Of a stretch of 13,673 nt of DNA, positions 7,124-13,673 are shown piece after piece (position 1 is the stretch's first letter; the number at the start of each line of letters is the position of its first letter). Below the pieces are notes generated by a model that was given only the letters and a program-made list of their open reading frames with translations, ran no database searches and had not been told where the DNA came from. Origin of the DNA: SB15 sp964557285. GTDB lineage: Bacteria; Chloroflexota; Anaerolineae; Aggregatilineales; J027. The position numbers and the translations under genes were made by a program. The DNA is taken from NCBI GenBank assembly GCA_964557285.1, contig CAZKZS010000115.1, positions 1 through 13,673 of the forward strand, read 5' to 3'.

Positions 7124-8236
7124 ATGGTTGAAGCCAAACCCTCTCTTAAACGTCGGTCTGTTACCGAATATTACCCCAGCCCCCTGAATCCCTGGTCGTT
7201 TGTGCGGGCAGTGATTCCAGTGGGGCAGACACTGGATGACCCTCTGGTGGTGTATCAAATCCGGCGCAGCCAGCGTACAGGCAACCGCCCCTGGATGCTG
7301 GTCGTGCTGGCCTACCTGACGCTGCTCATCGAAATTCTCTACCTCACTATCGTCCTGAATTATCAGAGCGTTGAACCGCAAAAATTCAATGAACTGCTGG
7401 GAGAAATGCTGTTGATTCTGGCGGGCGTGCTGAGTCTGGGGACGATATACGGTCACTGGCGGCTGATGCTGGCGGTGTTTTCGCGGGCGGCGCAGGTGGT
7501 CACGGAACGGCGGCAGCGCGGCGACTGGGAACTCATTGCCATCACCCCCATGCCAAAAGCACGCTGGCTGCGTTCCCAACTGATTGGCATGGGCTGGCAG
7601 GTGTGGCCGCTGGTACGAAATTTAATCCTTATCCAGACCGTGCTGGTGGTGATATTTTCCGGTGCGGTTTTGTACGGGCTGCATGACAACCGCCAGGATG
7701 AAACTTATCCTGATGATGAATATTATTTCCATCCTCTGGCCTATACGCTGCTGGCTTCCCCAATGCTGCTGGCGCTTGTTTTAGAACCCCTGATGACGGT
7801 AGCGGTGCTGGCGGCGCTGAGTTTTTACGTCAGTACCCTGAGCAAACATCCGGCGATGGCAATGTTATATAACTTTCTGGGAACTTTTTTTATCCGCACC
7901 CTGATCATGGCAGTATTGATGTATGCGGGTTTATTTTTTCTGGTTTTTTTCTTTACCTTTAGCCCGGATAACAGTCTGGGGGACCTTGAGGGGGACAGTT
8001 TTTTTGGATTTTTGCTGTCCTCCTGCATTTTTATTCCCCTGGCCTCTTTTTTTGTAGAATGGTTTCCGGCTGTTGGAGCATCGGCACTGGTAGGGGAACT
8101 CTCAACTACCGATCATATGCTGGTGTACCTGACGATTATGTGCGCGGGGCTAACGACCTATATCGCCACGCCCCTACTGATTATTCAGTCGCTGGCGGCG
8201 CGGACGGTGCGGCGGCTGCAAATGCGCGAACGTTAG
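7124..8236 (+). CDS. ABC-2-like membrane permease, copy 1
   Basis: A 370-residue protein with about seven hydrophobic segments (roughly 59-80, 91-115, 166-187, 206-240, 247-280, 295-318, 335-360). After the second segment, a cytoplasmic stretch at 129-165 carries RRQRGDWELI, PMPKARWL and GWQVWPLV. This resembles the short amphipathic coupling region of ABC-2 permeases, where a basic stretch and a GxxE/DxL element precede a TP motif and contact the ATPase. The same block recurs in the gene at 9372 with 23 of 37 identical residues, so the two are paralogues. No ATP-binding protein is encoded in the window, so transport function is inferred. AGGA at 7111-7114 sits nine bases before the ATG and lies in the inverted repeat. 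The ARMT1-like gene follows 17 bases downstream. Confidence 0.7.
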   Translation: MVEAKPSLKRRSVTEYYPSPLNPWSFVRAVIPVGQTLDDPLVVYQIRRSQRTGNRPWMLVVLAYLTLLIEILYLTIVLNYQSVEPQKFNELLGEMLLILAGVLSLGTIYGHWRLMLAVFSRAAQVVTERRQRGDWELIAITPMPKARWLRSQLIGMGWQVWPLVRNLILIQTVLVVIFSGAVLYGLHDNRQDETYPDDEYYFHPLAYTLLASPMLLALVLEPLMTVAVLAALSFYVSTLSKHPAMAMLYNFLGTFFIRTLIMAVLMYAGLFFLVFFFTFSPDNSLGDLEGDSFFGFLLSSCIFIPLASFFVEWFPAVGASALVGELSTTDHMLVYLTIMCAGLTTYIATPLLIIQSLAARTVRRLQMRER

Positions 8237-8253
8237 TGAAAAGGACATCGGTC

Positions 8254-9375
8254 ATGCAAATTCCACCTCCTCCGGTTCGCACGGATGAAAGTAACTGGTT
8301 TGGCAACGACACCATGCGCCGCCGTGCGCCGGCGATTGTGGATGAAATTCTCCTGCTCAACCCGGATTATCCCCCGCAGATTCAGGACGCCCTTAAAAAG
8401 CTGCGGGATGACCTCATCCATGACGCACCGATTGGGCGGTTGAAGCTGCCCGCGCCAGACTATGACGAATGGCTGTCGGCATCTGCACCCTACCAGAATG
8501 ATACCTGGTTAAATACGGTCTGGTTTTATGCGGAAAATCGCTTTTATCGGCAGATTATTGAGGCGGTGCGCTGGTGGGAAACGTTACGTGACCCCTTTGC
8601 GCCTAAAAAAGCACTCGAAATGAACAGCGATTCCCTCTGGGAACTGCTGGGGCAGGCGCTGGAAGCCGATGTAGAACGGCGGCTGCATCTGGCGCTGTGG
8701 GGCAACCGCATTGACCTGAGTTATGAAATTGCGGTGGGGCGCGGCGCTCATGCCGACGCGGACGATTTGCTGGTGGATGATACGGAAAAAATCCTGAATC
8801 ATCTTCATCAGGGCAGGGGCGTCATTCATCTGGTGGCCGATAACTACGGGACAGAATTTGCGATGGATGCCGCCCTGATAGATGAACTGCTCAAAACCTA
8901 TCGCGTGGTGCTGCATGTCAAACAGCATCCCGTGTTTGTCAGCGATGTGATTGTGGCCGATGTCTGGGATTTTTTGCGTCGCCTGGACGAAAAACCTCCA
9001 TTTGCGGCTTTCGGTCGGCGCTTACGTCGTGCGTTTGAGACAGGCCGCTTGTCCCTTGCACCGGATTTATTCTGGAACAGCCCGCGCTTTTTATGGGAAA
9101 TGCCGTTTCGGTTACAGAAAACCTTTGAGCAGGCCGCGCTGGTGATTTTTAAAGGGGATGCCAATCACCGCCGCATGATAGGGGATACTATCTGGCCGGA
9201 AGGGATTGCATTTGAGGAAGTTGTCAGTTATTTCCCCGCGCCCCTGGTCACACTGCGAACGCTCAAAAGCGACCCAACGGCGGGTTTTCCGGTGGGGGCA
9301 TATGCGCGGTTAGATGCGATTGATAAAAACTGGCGGGTGAACGGTCAGCGAGGTGTCATCCAGAGCCGGTTATGA
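8254..9375 (+). CDS. ARMT1-like DUF89 metal-dependent sugar-phosphate phosphatase
   Basis: A 373-residue member of the DUF89 damage-control phosphatase family, subfamily III (human ARMT1/C6orf211 and yeast YMR027W type), known to hydrolyse fructose-1-phosphate, fructose-6-phosphate and related sugar phosphates with Mn, Co or Ni. Seen: LWGNRIDLS (148-156), DNYGTE with the probable metal ligands D196 and N197, KQHPVFVSD with the third ligand D231, KGDANHRR (300-307), and the subfamily signature RTxK as RTLK (335-338), 35 residues from the end. All the key residues look intact. The start is the ATG at 8254, with AAGGA (8241-8245) eight bases upstream; the frame stays open to 8059, but that would overlap the permease by 178 bases. 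The next gene overlaps its stop by ATGA. The protein is cytosolic. Being clamped between two permease paralogues is unusual. Older annotation as a carboxyl methyltransferase is disputed, so phosphatase is preferred. Confidence 0.88.
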   Translation: MQIPPPPVRTDESNWFGNDTMRRRAPAIVDEILLLNPDYPPQIQDALKKLRDDLIHDAPIGRLKLPAPDYDEWLSASAPYQNDTWLNTVWFYAENRFYRQIIEAVRWWETLRDPFAPKKALEMNSDSLWELLGQALEADVERRLHLALWGNRIDLSYEIAVGRGAHADADDLLVDDTEKILNHLHQGRGVIHLVADNYGTEFAMDAALIDELLKTYRVVLHVKQHPVFVSDVIVADVWDFLRRLDEKPPFAAFGRRLRRAFETGRLSLAPDLFWNSPRFLWEMPFRLQKTFEQAALVIFKGDANHRRMIGDTIWPEGIAFEEVVSYFPAPLVTLRTLKSDPTAGFPVGAYARLDAIDKNWRVNGQRGVIQSRL

Positions 9376-10343
9376 ACTACAACGGGTTCTCCGTTTTAAA
9401 GGCACTGATTGCTCCCTTCCACAGGACCTTTGACGTTCTGACAACCTACGAAATTAAACATGGGACTTCGCTGGGGGAGTCCCATTGTATGACCAATATG
9501 GTGGTCGGCATGGGGGCGTTGATGGTGCTGGGAACGGCGCTGGTGGGAATCCCCTGCCTGGGGGTGTGTGCTGCCCCCCTGTTTTTATTCTGGCTGTACA
9601 GTATCGCTGCACGCTGGCGGCTTATCTGGGCGGCGGCTTCCCGTTTAGCGACGGCCATCAGCGCCCGCCGTCAGACCGGAGACTGGGATTTAATCCGCCT
9701 GATTCCCATGTCCAAAGCCCGATGGCTGCATACACAATTTACCGCTATTGGCTGGCAAATCTGGCCTCTGGTGAAGGCGCTGATTCTGGCACAGTGGGGC
9801 ATCGCAACGGTTTTTTATGTTTTGCTGGTAGTCGAAACTTCCGCTTATAGCTCCTACTGTACTGCTGAACCGTGTTTACAACGTTTGTCCGGCCTGACCT
9901 TTTTTCTGGTAGGGCTGCCTGTGCTGCTCATCTGGATTAGCGTTCCGCTTCTGGAGGTGGGTCTGGTTGTATCGGTCAGCAGCCTGGTCAGCAGCTACGT
10001 GAACCGCCCCGGTGTTGCTATCGCTGTGAGTTTTATCGGGGTGCTGGTTACACGGCTGATTCTGGGGGTTACAGGATGGGTCGTGGTTTATCTGTTGTAT
10101 CGGGAGGACGCACGCCCGATTCTGCCTTCGCTGATTGAAATGGTCGGGGTGGCGCTGTTCTGGGAATGGCTGCCCGCTATTGGATTAGGAGAAATCAGCA
10201 CCCACCGCGCCCTATCTGCTGCGGAACATGCTGGCCTCTTTGGGGCAGTAGCGGGGTCGATTTTTTTATCCTATGTTGCTGCCCCGCTAAGCCTGATGCA
10301 CCTTTTAGTCAAATGGACAGTCTATCGGCTGGATAGAGAATAA
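9372..10343 (+). CDS. ABC-2-like membrane permease, copy 2
   Basis: A 323-residue paralogue of the permease at 7124. Hydrophobic segments appear at about 37-78, 133-157, 172-215, 218-242, 250-273 and 285-308. The diagnostic cytoplasmic block is at 99-135 (RRQTGDWDLI, PMSKARWL, GWQIWPLV). The N-terminal soluble part is shorter than in copy 1. The ATG overlaps the ARMT1-like stop (ATGA), and no good SD precedes it, so translation probably depends on coupling. It ends at 10343, one base before the end of the convergent secreted-protein gene. Together the three genes form a cassette, permease - phosphatase - permease, in which the two membrane subunits could pair as a heterodimer. The transport direction and substrate are unknown. 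Confidence 0.7.
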   Translation: MNYNGFSVLKALIAPFHRTFDVLTTYEIKHGTSLGESHCMTNMVVGMGALMVLGTALVGIPCLGVCAAPLFLFWLYSIAARWRLIWAAASRLATAISARRQTGDWDLIRLIPMSKARWLHTQFTAIGWQIWPLVKALILAQWGIATVFYVLLVVETSAYSSYCTAEPCLQRLSGLTFFLVGLPVLLIWISVPLLEVGLVVSVSSLVSSYVNRPGVAIAVSFIGVLVTRLILGVTGWVVVYLLYREDARPILPSLIEMVGVALFWEWLPAIGLGEISTHRALSAAEHAGLFGAVAGSIFLSYVAAPLSLMHLLVKWTVYRLDRE

Positions 10344-10344
10344 G

Positions 10345-11964
10345 CTACCTGCCCACATATCCCCATCCCTTGCCCACCCATTCAGAGCCGTTCTGGATAA
10401 ACCGCATAAAAATCAGGCGGTTGTCCGGCCAGAGCAAATAGGTGGTCAATTGGCCGTTGTTCACCTGCTCACTTTGCAGCGTCATCACATAGATACTTTC
10501 CTGCCCGATTGCCCATCCAAGCTGCTGACGTACATCGGCATTTTCCAGCCAGAGTTTTGCCAGCCGTCCTTGTGGTACGAGATAATTGGGAGGTGGGGTT
10601 TCGCTGACGGCAACGGTTTCTCCCTGCTGATAGGTGTCCGGAAAAATATCAAAACCACGTCCGCCGCGATACAACACGTAAATGCTGTCTGTGTCCGCCC
10701 GTCGCAGCAGATAGCCACCCTCAAACTCCTGAAACGTCCCTTGCACAAATTGTTCCGCCCCGTCAGGACACATCATGGCGGGCAGTTTTTGCTCAAAAAC
10801 ATAGGGATGCTCACATTTCAGGGTGATGAACTTTTCCATGTCCAGCACATCGCCAGCCGGATTTGTGACCTGCATGATAAATTTCAGGCGGTAATACGTA
10901 CCGACGGGCAGGGTGACGGGAAAGCGTCCTTCAGCGTCCGGTACGGCCTGCATGATGTTCTGGCGTGTGCCGTCCGGCAGCACCATATCAAACGCCACAC
11001 TGGTCGCACCATCCACCCGCCAGATAATCTCAATGGGTTCCCCCTGAACGGCAGGTTCAGGCACAAACGCAAACCGATACACCGTCGGAATCGTTCCTTC
11101 GATAGTGTATTCCGGCCTTTCGGAGATAATTTGCTGGTCGGTGGAAGAAGTCTGGCTCTGACGTTCCGGTGCGGGGGCATCCGTAGGCGGCGGGGTGGAC
11201 AGCGCGGCGGTGTTCGGATTATTGGCGCTGGTGATATTCAGCAGGATTGCTGCCTCATCCAGCACCGTGTCGTCCCGTACATCAACGACCTGTAACTGCA
11301 CCTGAATCAGGCTGCTTAACCCCGGTGTCACGGGCGCGACAATCCCCTGCCCCTTTGACGGAATCCATAAATTTTCGCGGGGCAGTTCAATCGACACGCG
11401 GCTGCCATCATCCAGAATTTGCTGGAACACCAGATTGCTGTGCGGCCAGCGCCCCGCGATTTCCCACGACACATTCAGCCGTGCCTGACCGGATTGAATT
11501 TCGCCGATTTCAAGCGTCTGTCGGTCACTGGAAAACGCGACAATTTGCGGCGGCGGGCTGTTGGGGTCAAAGGTATAAGGCACGGTTAAAAACTGCTGGG
11601 TAATAAGATTGCCTGCCGCGTCCACAATCGAAAGGCGGTAAGTCGGCGGCGCAAAATTGAACGGGTGCTGATACAGGGTCGGAAAGCTGTCCGTTGGCAA
11701 AAACGGTACGCCATCCGGTTTTGTGAGGGAAAGCCAGGTGTTTAAACTCAGCACTTCGAGTCTGGCCTGCATATCGCTGCCCGCGTTAACAGTTTTCCAG
11801 CGCAGGGTAATCTCAATCTGTCCCAGTTCCGCATCCGCTACGGTGAGGGTGGGCGGGGTATCGGCCGTGAAAAAAACAATCGTCGGCGGAATCTGAGCGC
11901 TGGCGGCCTTGCCCAATGCGACCAGCAGAAAAAGTAAAACAGACAGGGATAAAAATTTGGACAT
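10345..11964 (-). CDS. Secreted protein with Ig-like repeats and a C-terminal Cys-pair domain
   Basis: A 539-residue exported protein. A Sec signal peptide covers residues 1-23 (basic start, hydrophobic 5-17, AASA then Q24 as a likely signal peptidase I site). Three beta-rich, Ig-like or Y_Y_Y-like regions follow at about 24-130, 138-240 and 288-385, separated by Pro/Thr/Ser-rich linkers (STPPPTDAPAPE near 255). The last ~155 residues form a distinct domain with the pair C384/C399, then FEGGYLLRR, YVLYRGGRGFDIFPDTY and ENADVRQQLGWAIG, a type of domain I associate with secreted proteins of Chloroflexota. No lipobox or LPXTG is present. The gene is coupled to murJ: its ATG shares a base with murJ's TAA (TAATG), with AGGA nine bases upstream. 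A wall-associated or surface role is plausible, but function is unknown. Confidence 0.8.
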   Translation of the reverse strand: MSKFLSLSVLLFLLVALGKAASAQIPPTIVFFTADTPPTLTVADAELGQIEITLRWKTVNAGSDMQARLEVLSLNTWLSLTKPDGVPFLPTDSFPTLYQHPFNFAPPTYRLSIVDAAGNLITQQFLTVPYTFDPNSPPPQIVAFSSDRQTLEIGEIQSGQARLNVSWEIAGRWPHSNLVFQQILDDGSRVSIELPRENLWIPSKGQGIVAPVTPGLSSLIQVQLQVVDVRDDTVLDEAAILLNITSANNPNTAALSTPPPTDAPAPERQSQTSSTDQQIISERPEYTIEGTIPTVYRFAFVPEPAVQGEPIEIIWRVDGATSVAFDMVLPDGTRQNIMQAVPDAEGRFPVTLPVGTYYRLKFIMQVTNPAGDVLDMEKFITLKCEHPYVFEQKLPAMMCPDGAEQFVQGTFQEFEGGYLLRRADTDSIYVLYRGGRGFDIFPDTYQQGETVAVSETPPPNYLVPQGRLAKLWLENADVRQQLGWAIGQESIYVMTLQSEQVNNGQLTTYLLWPDNRLIFMRFIQNGSEWVGKGWGYVGR

Positions 11965-13577
11965 TAAACGCTTTCCTTTGCCAGCCTCAGACGCCAGATG
12001 GCACGCGCTTCCCGCAGTTCCTGAATCTGAGTCAGCCAGGCGGCGGTTAAAAAGGCGGCCATTCCCACGCTGACCTTAACCACAAGCTGAATAACAATAG
12101 TGCGGGGGGTATACGTGCCAAATCCGGCGGAATCCAACAGCACATCGGCCAGCAGCACCGCTATCACCATCACTGCCGTTGCCAGCAGGGTTTTTAAAGC
12201 AGTCTGGATGAGGTCTGGCAGCGTGATGTCCCCCCATCGTTTTTGTAGGGTTCGCGCCAGCAGAAAAACTTCCACCAGAAAAGTTAACACATAGCCAAAC
12301 GCCGGACCGCCCACCGCCAGCGGACTCCATAACGGGGGTTCAGCCGCCCGATAAATCTGGTAGAGAACTATCACAAACACAATGGTGATGACGGTAGCCA
12401 CTGCTGAAAAAATCAACGGGCGCAGGGTATCCTGCTGTGCGTAAAAAGCACGGGTCAGGATTTCATGCAGGCTTTGTACGATAATTGCCAGACTCAGGAT
12501 TTGAATAGCGGTAAAGATAATCGCTGAATCCCCCTCATTAAACAGCAGCCGCAGCGCAGGATAGGCCACCAGAATTAAGCCTGCCGTTGAGGGAATCGTC
12601 GCAAACAGGATAAACCGCAGCGCACCAGAAAAAGCCGCACGTCGTTCTTCCACCTTGCCTAACGCGCTGAGGGCGGAAAGCGTCGGAAAGATGACAATGC
12701 CCGTCGCTGTGCCGATCAGCGCCTGGGGGATGTCCATAAACCGGATGCCCCATGAGAACGCGCTGGCCGCCCCTTCGCCCAGCCGCGAATTAATATTGTT
12801 GATGACGATCAGATTGATTAAAAAGGCGACCCCTATCAGCATACGTGGCAGCATCAGGGCAAGCACATGCCGAAGCTGCGGGTCTTTCCATCCCAACTGG
12901 GGATACCACCGAAATTTGAACAAAAACAGCCCTGGCACTTGAATCCCGAAGTGCAGCACCGCCCCCAGCAGCATCCCCCATGCCAGCCCATGAATCCCGA
13001 ACGGGTCAAGGAAAAAAATCACCCCAAACAACAGCCCGACATCCTGAAACACTGGCGCAAGCACGGGCAGCAGAAAATGGTTGTGGCCGTGCAACACGCC
13101 GGAAATTAACCCACTTAAGCTAAAAATGATGGTGGTTACGCTTAAAATTCGCATGATTTCGGCGGTCTGCTGCTGGTCGGCGGCGTTCATCCCTGGCGCG
13201 ATAATGGTTTCCACCAGCAGGGGCGCGGTTAGCATGATAAACAGGCTCAGGCTGACGGCCACCAGCATAAGTGTGTTAAAAACCTGGCTGGCAAGCACCC
13301 AGGCGCGGCCGTTTTCCTCTCTGTTGAGCAGGGCGCTGAACACGGGAATAAACGCTACCCCAAGCGCCCCCCCGCCAATGAGCCGCACAATATAATCCGG
13401 CAGGGTGCTGCCCTGCACAAAAGTATCGTATTCGCTGCCTGCGCCGAATCGGTCAGCGATAATGATGGTTTGGAGCAGACTCACGCCTTTGGTTAGCATA
13501 AAGCCAGCCATGACGGTCAGTAAAGACCGCACCAGCCGTTTTAAATGGGGCGGTGCGGCAGGGTTGAGAGAGGTCAT
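11964..13577 (-). CDS. murJ: MurJ/MviN lipid II flippase
   Basis: A 537-residue polytopic protein of the MurJ (MviN) group in the MOP superfamily, which flips lipid II across the inner membrane during peptidoglycan synthesis. It shows the family layout of about 14 helices and the signatures DTFVQGSTLPDYIVRL, GGGALGVAFIPVFSAL, LPRMLIGVAFLINLIV, RFMDIPQALIGTATGIVIFP and RAFYAQQDTLRP. In the GGGAL motif, a Gly replaces the Glu of proteobacterial EGAL/F. The start is the ATG at 13577 (MTSLNPAAPP), with AAGGGGA (13586-13592 on the complement) eight bases upstream; the frame could extend 28 residues to 13661 but lacks an SD there and would cover the promoter. The secreted-protein gene follows by TAATG coupling. 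The identity is secure. Confidence 0.95.
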   Translation of the reverse strand: MTSLNPAAPPHLKRLVRSLLTVMAGFMLTKGVSLLQTIIIADRFGAGSEYDTFVQGSTLPDYIVRLIGGGALGVAFIPVFSALLNREENGRAWVLASQVFNTLMLVAVSLSLFIMLTAPLLVETIIAPGMNAADQQQTAEIMRILSVTTIIFSLSGLISGVLHGHNHFLLPVLAPVFQDVGLLFGVIFFLDPFGIHGLAWGMLLGAVLHFGIQVPGLFLFKFRWYPQLGWKDPQLRHVLALMLPRMLIGVAFLINLIVINNINSRLGEGAASAFSWGIRFMDIPQALIGTATGIVIFPTLSALSALGKVEERRAAFSGALRFILFATIPSTAGLILVAYPALRLLFNEGDSAIIFTAIQILSLAIIVQSLHEILTRAFYAQQDTLRPLIFSAVATVITIVFVIVLYQIYRAAEPPLWSPLAVGGPAFGYVLTFLVEVFLLARTLQKRWGDITLPDLIQTALKTLLATAVMVIAVLLADVLLDSAGFGTYTPRTIVIQLVVKVSVGMAAFLTAAWLTQIQELREARAIWRLRLAKESV

Positions 13578-13608
13578 GAATAAGTTCCCCTTGAAAATAA
13601 TGGGCTGG

Positions 13609-13638
13609 ATTCTACTCGAAATGTTGGGCTTTTGTTGA
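13609..13638 (-). promoter_or_regulatory. Sigma-70-like promoter of murJ
   Basis: On the complement, TCAACA (13633-13638, 4/6 to the -35 consensus) and TAGAAT (13609-13614, 5/6 to the -10) are 18 bases apart. The implied transcript start is near 13602, giving a leader of about 25 bases that contains the SD (13586-13592). A pattern call only. Confidence 0.5.
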
Positions 13639-13673
13639 GCAGGATTGATTAACATCAGCAATCCGCCTAAGAT

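Noticed and set aside
8059..8253. A 65-codon upstream extension of the ARMT1-like gene
   Set aside because: It would overlap the permease coding region by 178 bases and has no homology-like sequence. The ATG at 8254 has a well-placed AAGGA, and the family motifs all lie after it.
10321..10337. A 6-bp hairpin (TCTATC / GATAGA) at the end of permease copy 2 as a terminator
   Set aside because: The stem is short, not GC-rich, lies within the coding region, and is not followed by a T-run on either strand.
10450..11295. A 281-codon open frame on the + strand inside the secreted-protein gene
   Set aside because: It is antisense to a gene with a clear signal peptide and domain structure. Its translation is rich in His, Arg and Cys with no recognisable motif and no SD, which is typical of a shadow frame.
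13578..13661. A 28-residue N-terminal extension of MurJ
   Set aside because: There is no SD at the upstream ATG, the extension covers the candidate promoter and SD, and MurJ proteins normally begin shortly before the first helix, as they do from the ATG at 13577.
1..13673. CRISPR arrays, tRNA or rRNA genes, insertion sequences
   Set aside because: No regularly spaced direct repeats, cloverleaf-like or rRNA-like segments, transposase motifs or flanking terminal repeats were seen on either strand.

Overview
The window looks like a chromosomal stretch of a Gram-positive-type or monoderm-like environmental bacterium. The closest feel is the Chloroflexota (Anaerolineae and relatives). This is an inference from protein style: a secreted protein with Ig-like repeats ending in a Cys-pair/Trp-Gly domain, MurJ with a GGGAL motif, a fused MurF-Alr, and an unrecognised multi-pass protein with a conserved soluble tail. 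No rRNA or other taxonomic marker is present. Twelve complete protein genes and one truncated gene fill almost all of the sequence. No RNA gene, insertion sequence or CRISPR array was seen.

Left part (1-3817, + strand). The window opens with the last codons of a truncated gene. A PD-(D/E)XK-type nuclease follows, overlapping it by four bases and visibly AT-richer than the rest, so it may be the restriction half of a transferred restriction-modification pair. Then come a tightly packed HAD phosphatase, a nine-helix membrane protein and an alpha/beta hydrolase, with overlaps or 2-base gaps. A separate four-helix membrane protein with its own Shine-Dalgarno (SD) sequence closes this part, followed by a strong intrinsic terminator at 3839-3868.

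Middle part (3879-10343). A single-domain response regulator (- strand) is divergent from a bifunctional MurF-alanine racemase fusion (+ strand) across a 169-base regulatory gap. Both halves of the fusion carry changes at normally conserved catalytic positions. A perfect 12-bp inverted repeat that covers the next gene's SD separates it from a three-gene cassette: an ABC-2-like permease, an ARMT1/DUF89 metal-dependent sugar-phosphate phosphatase, and a second permease paralogous to the first. No ATPase partner lies in the window.

Right part (10345-13673, - strand). murJ (lipid II flippase) has a recognisable promoter and SD, and is coupled through a TAATG junction to a secreted Ig-like-repeat protein. 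That gene ends one base away from the end of the permease cassette, tail to tail.

The unifying theme of the right two thirds is cell-envelope construction: D-Ala and D-Ala-D-Ala handling (MurF-Alr), lipid II flipping (MurJ), a secreted wall or surface protein, and transport. The candidates most worth a second look are the permease-ARMT1-permease cassette and the divergent MurF-Alr fusion.
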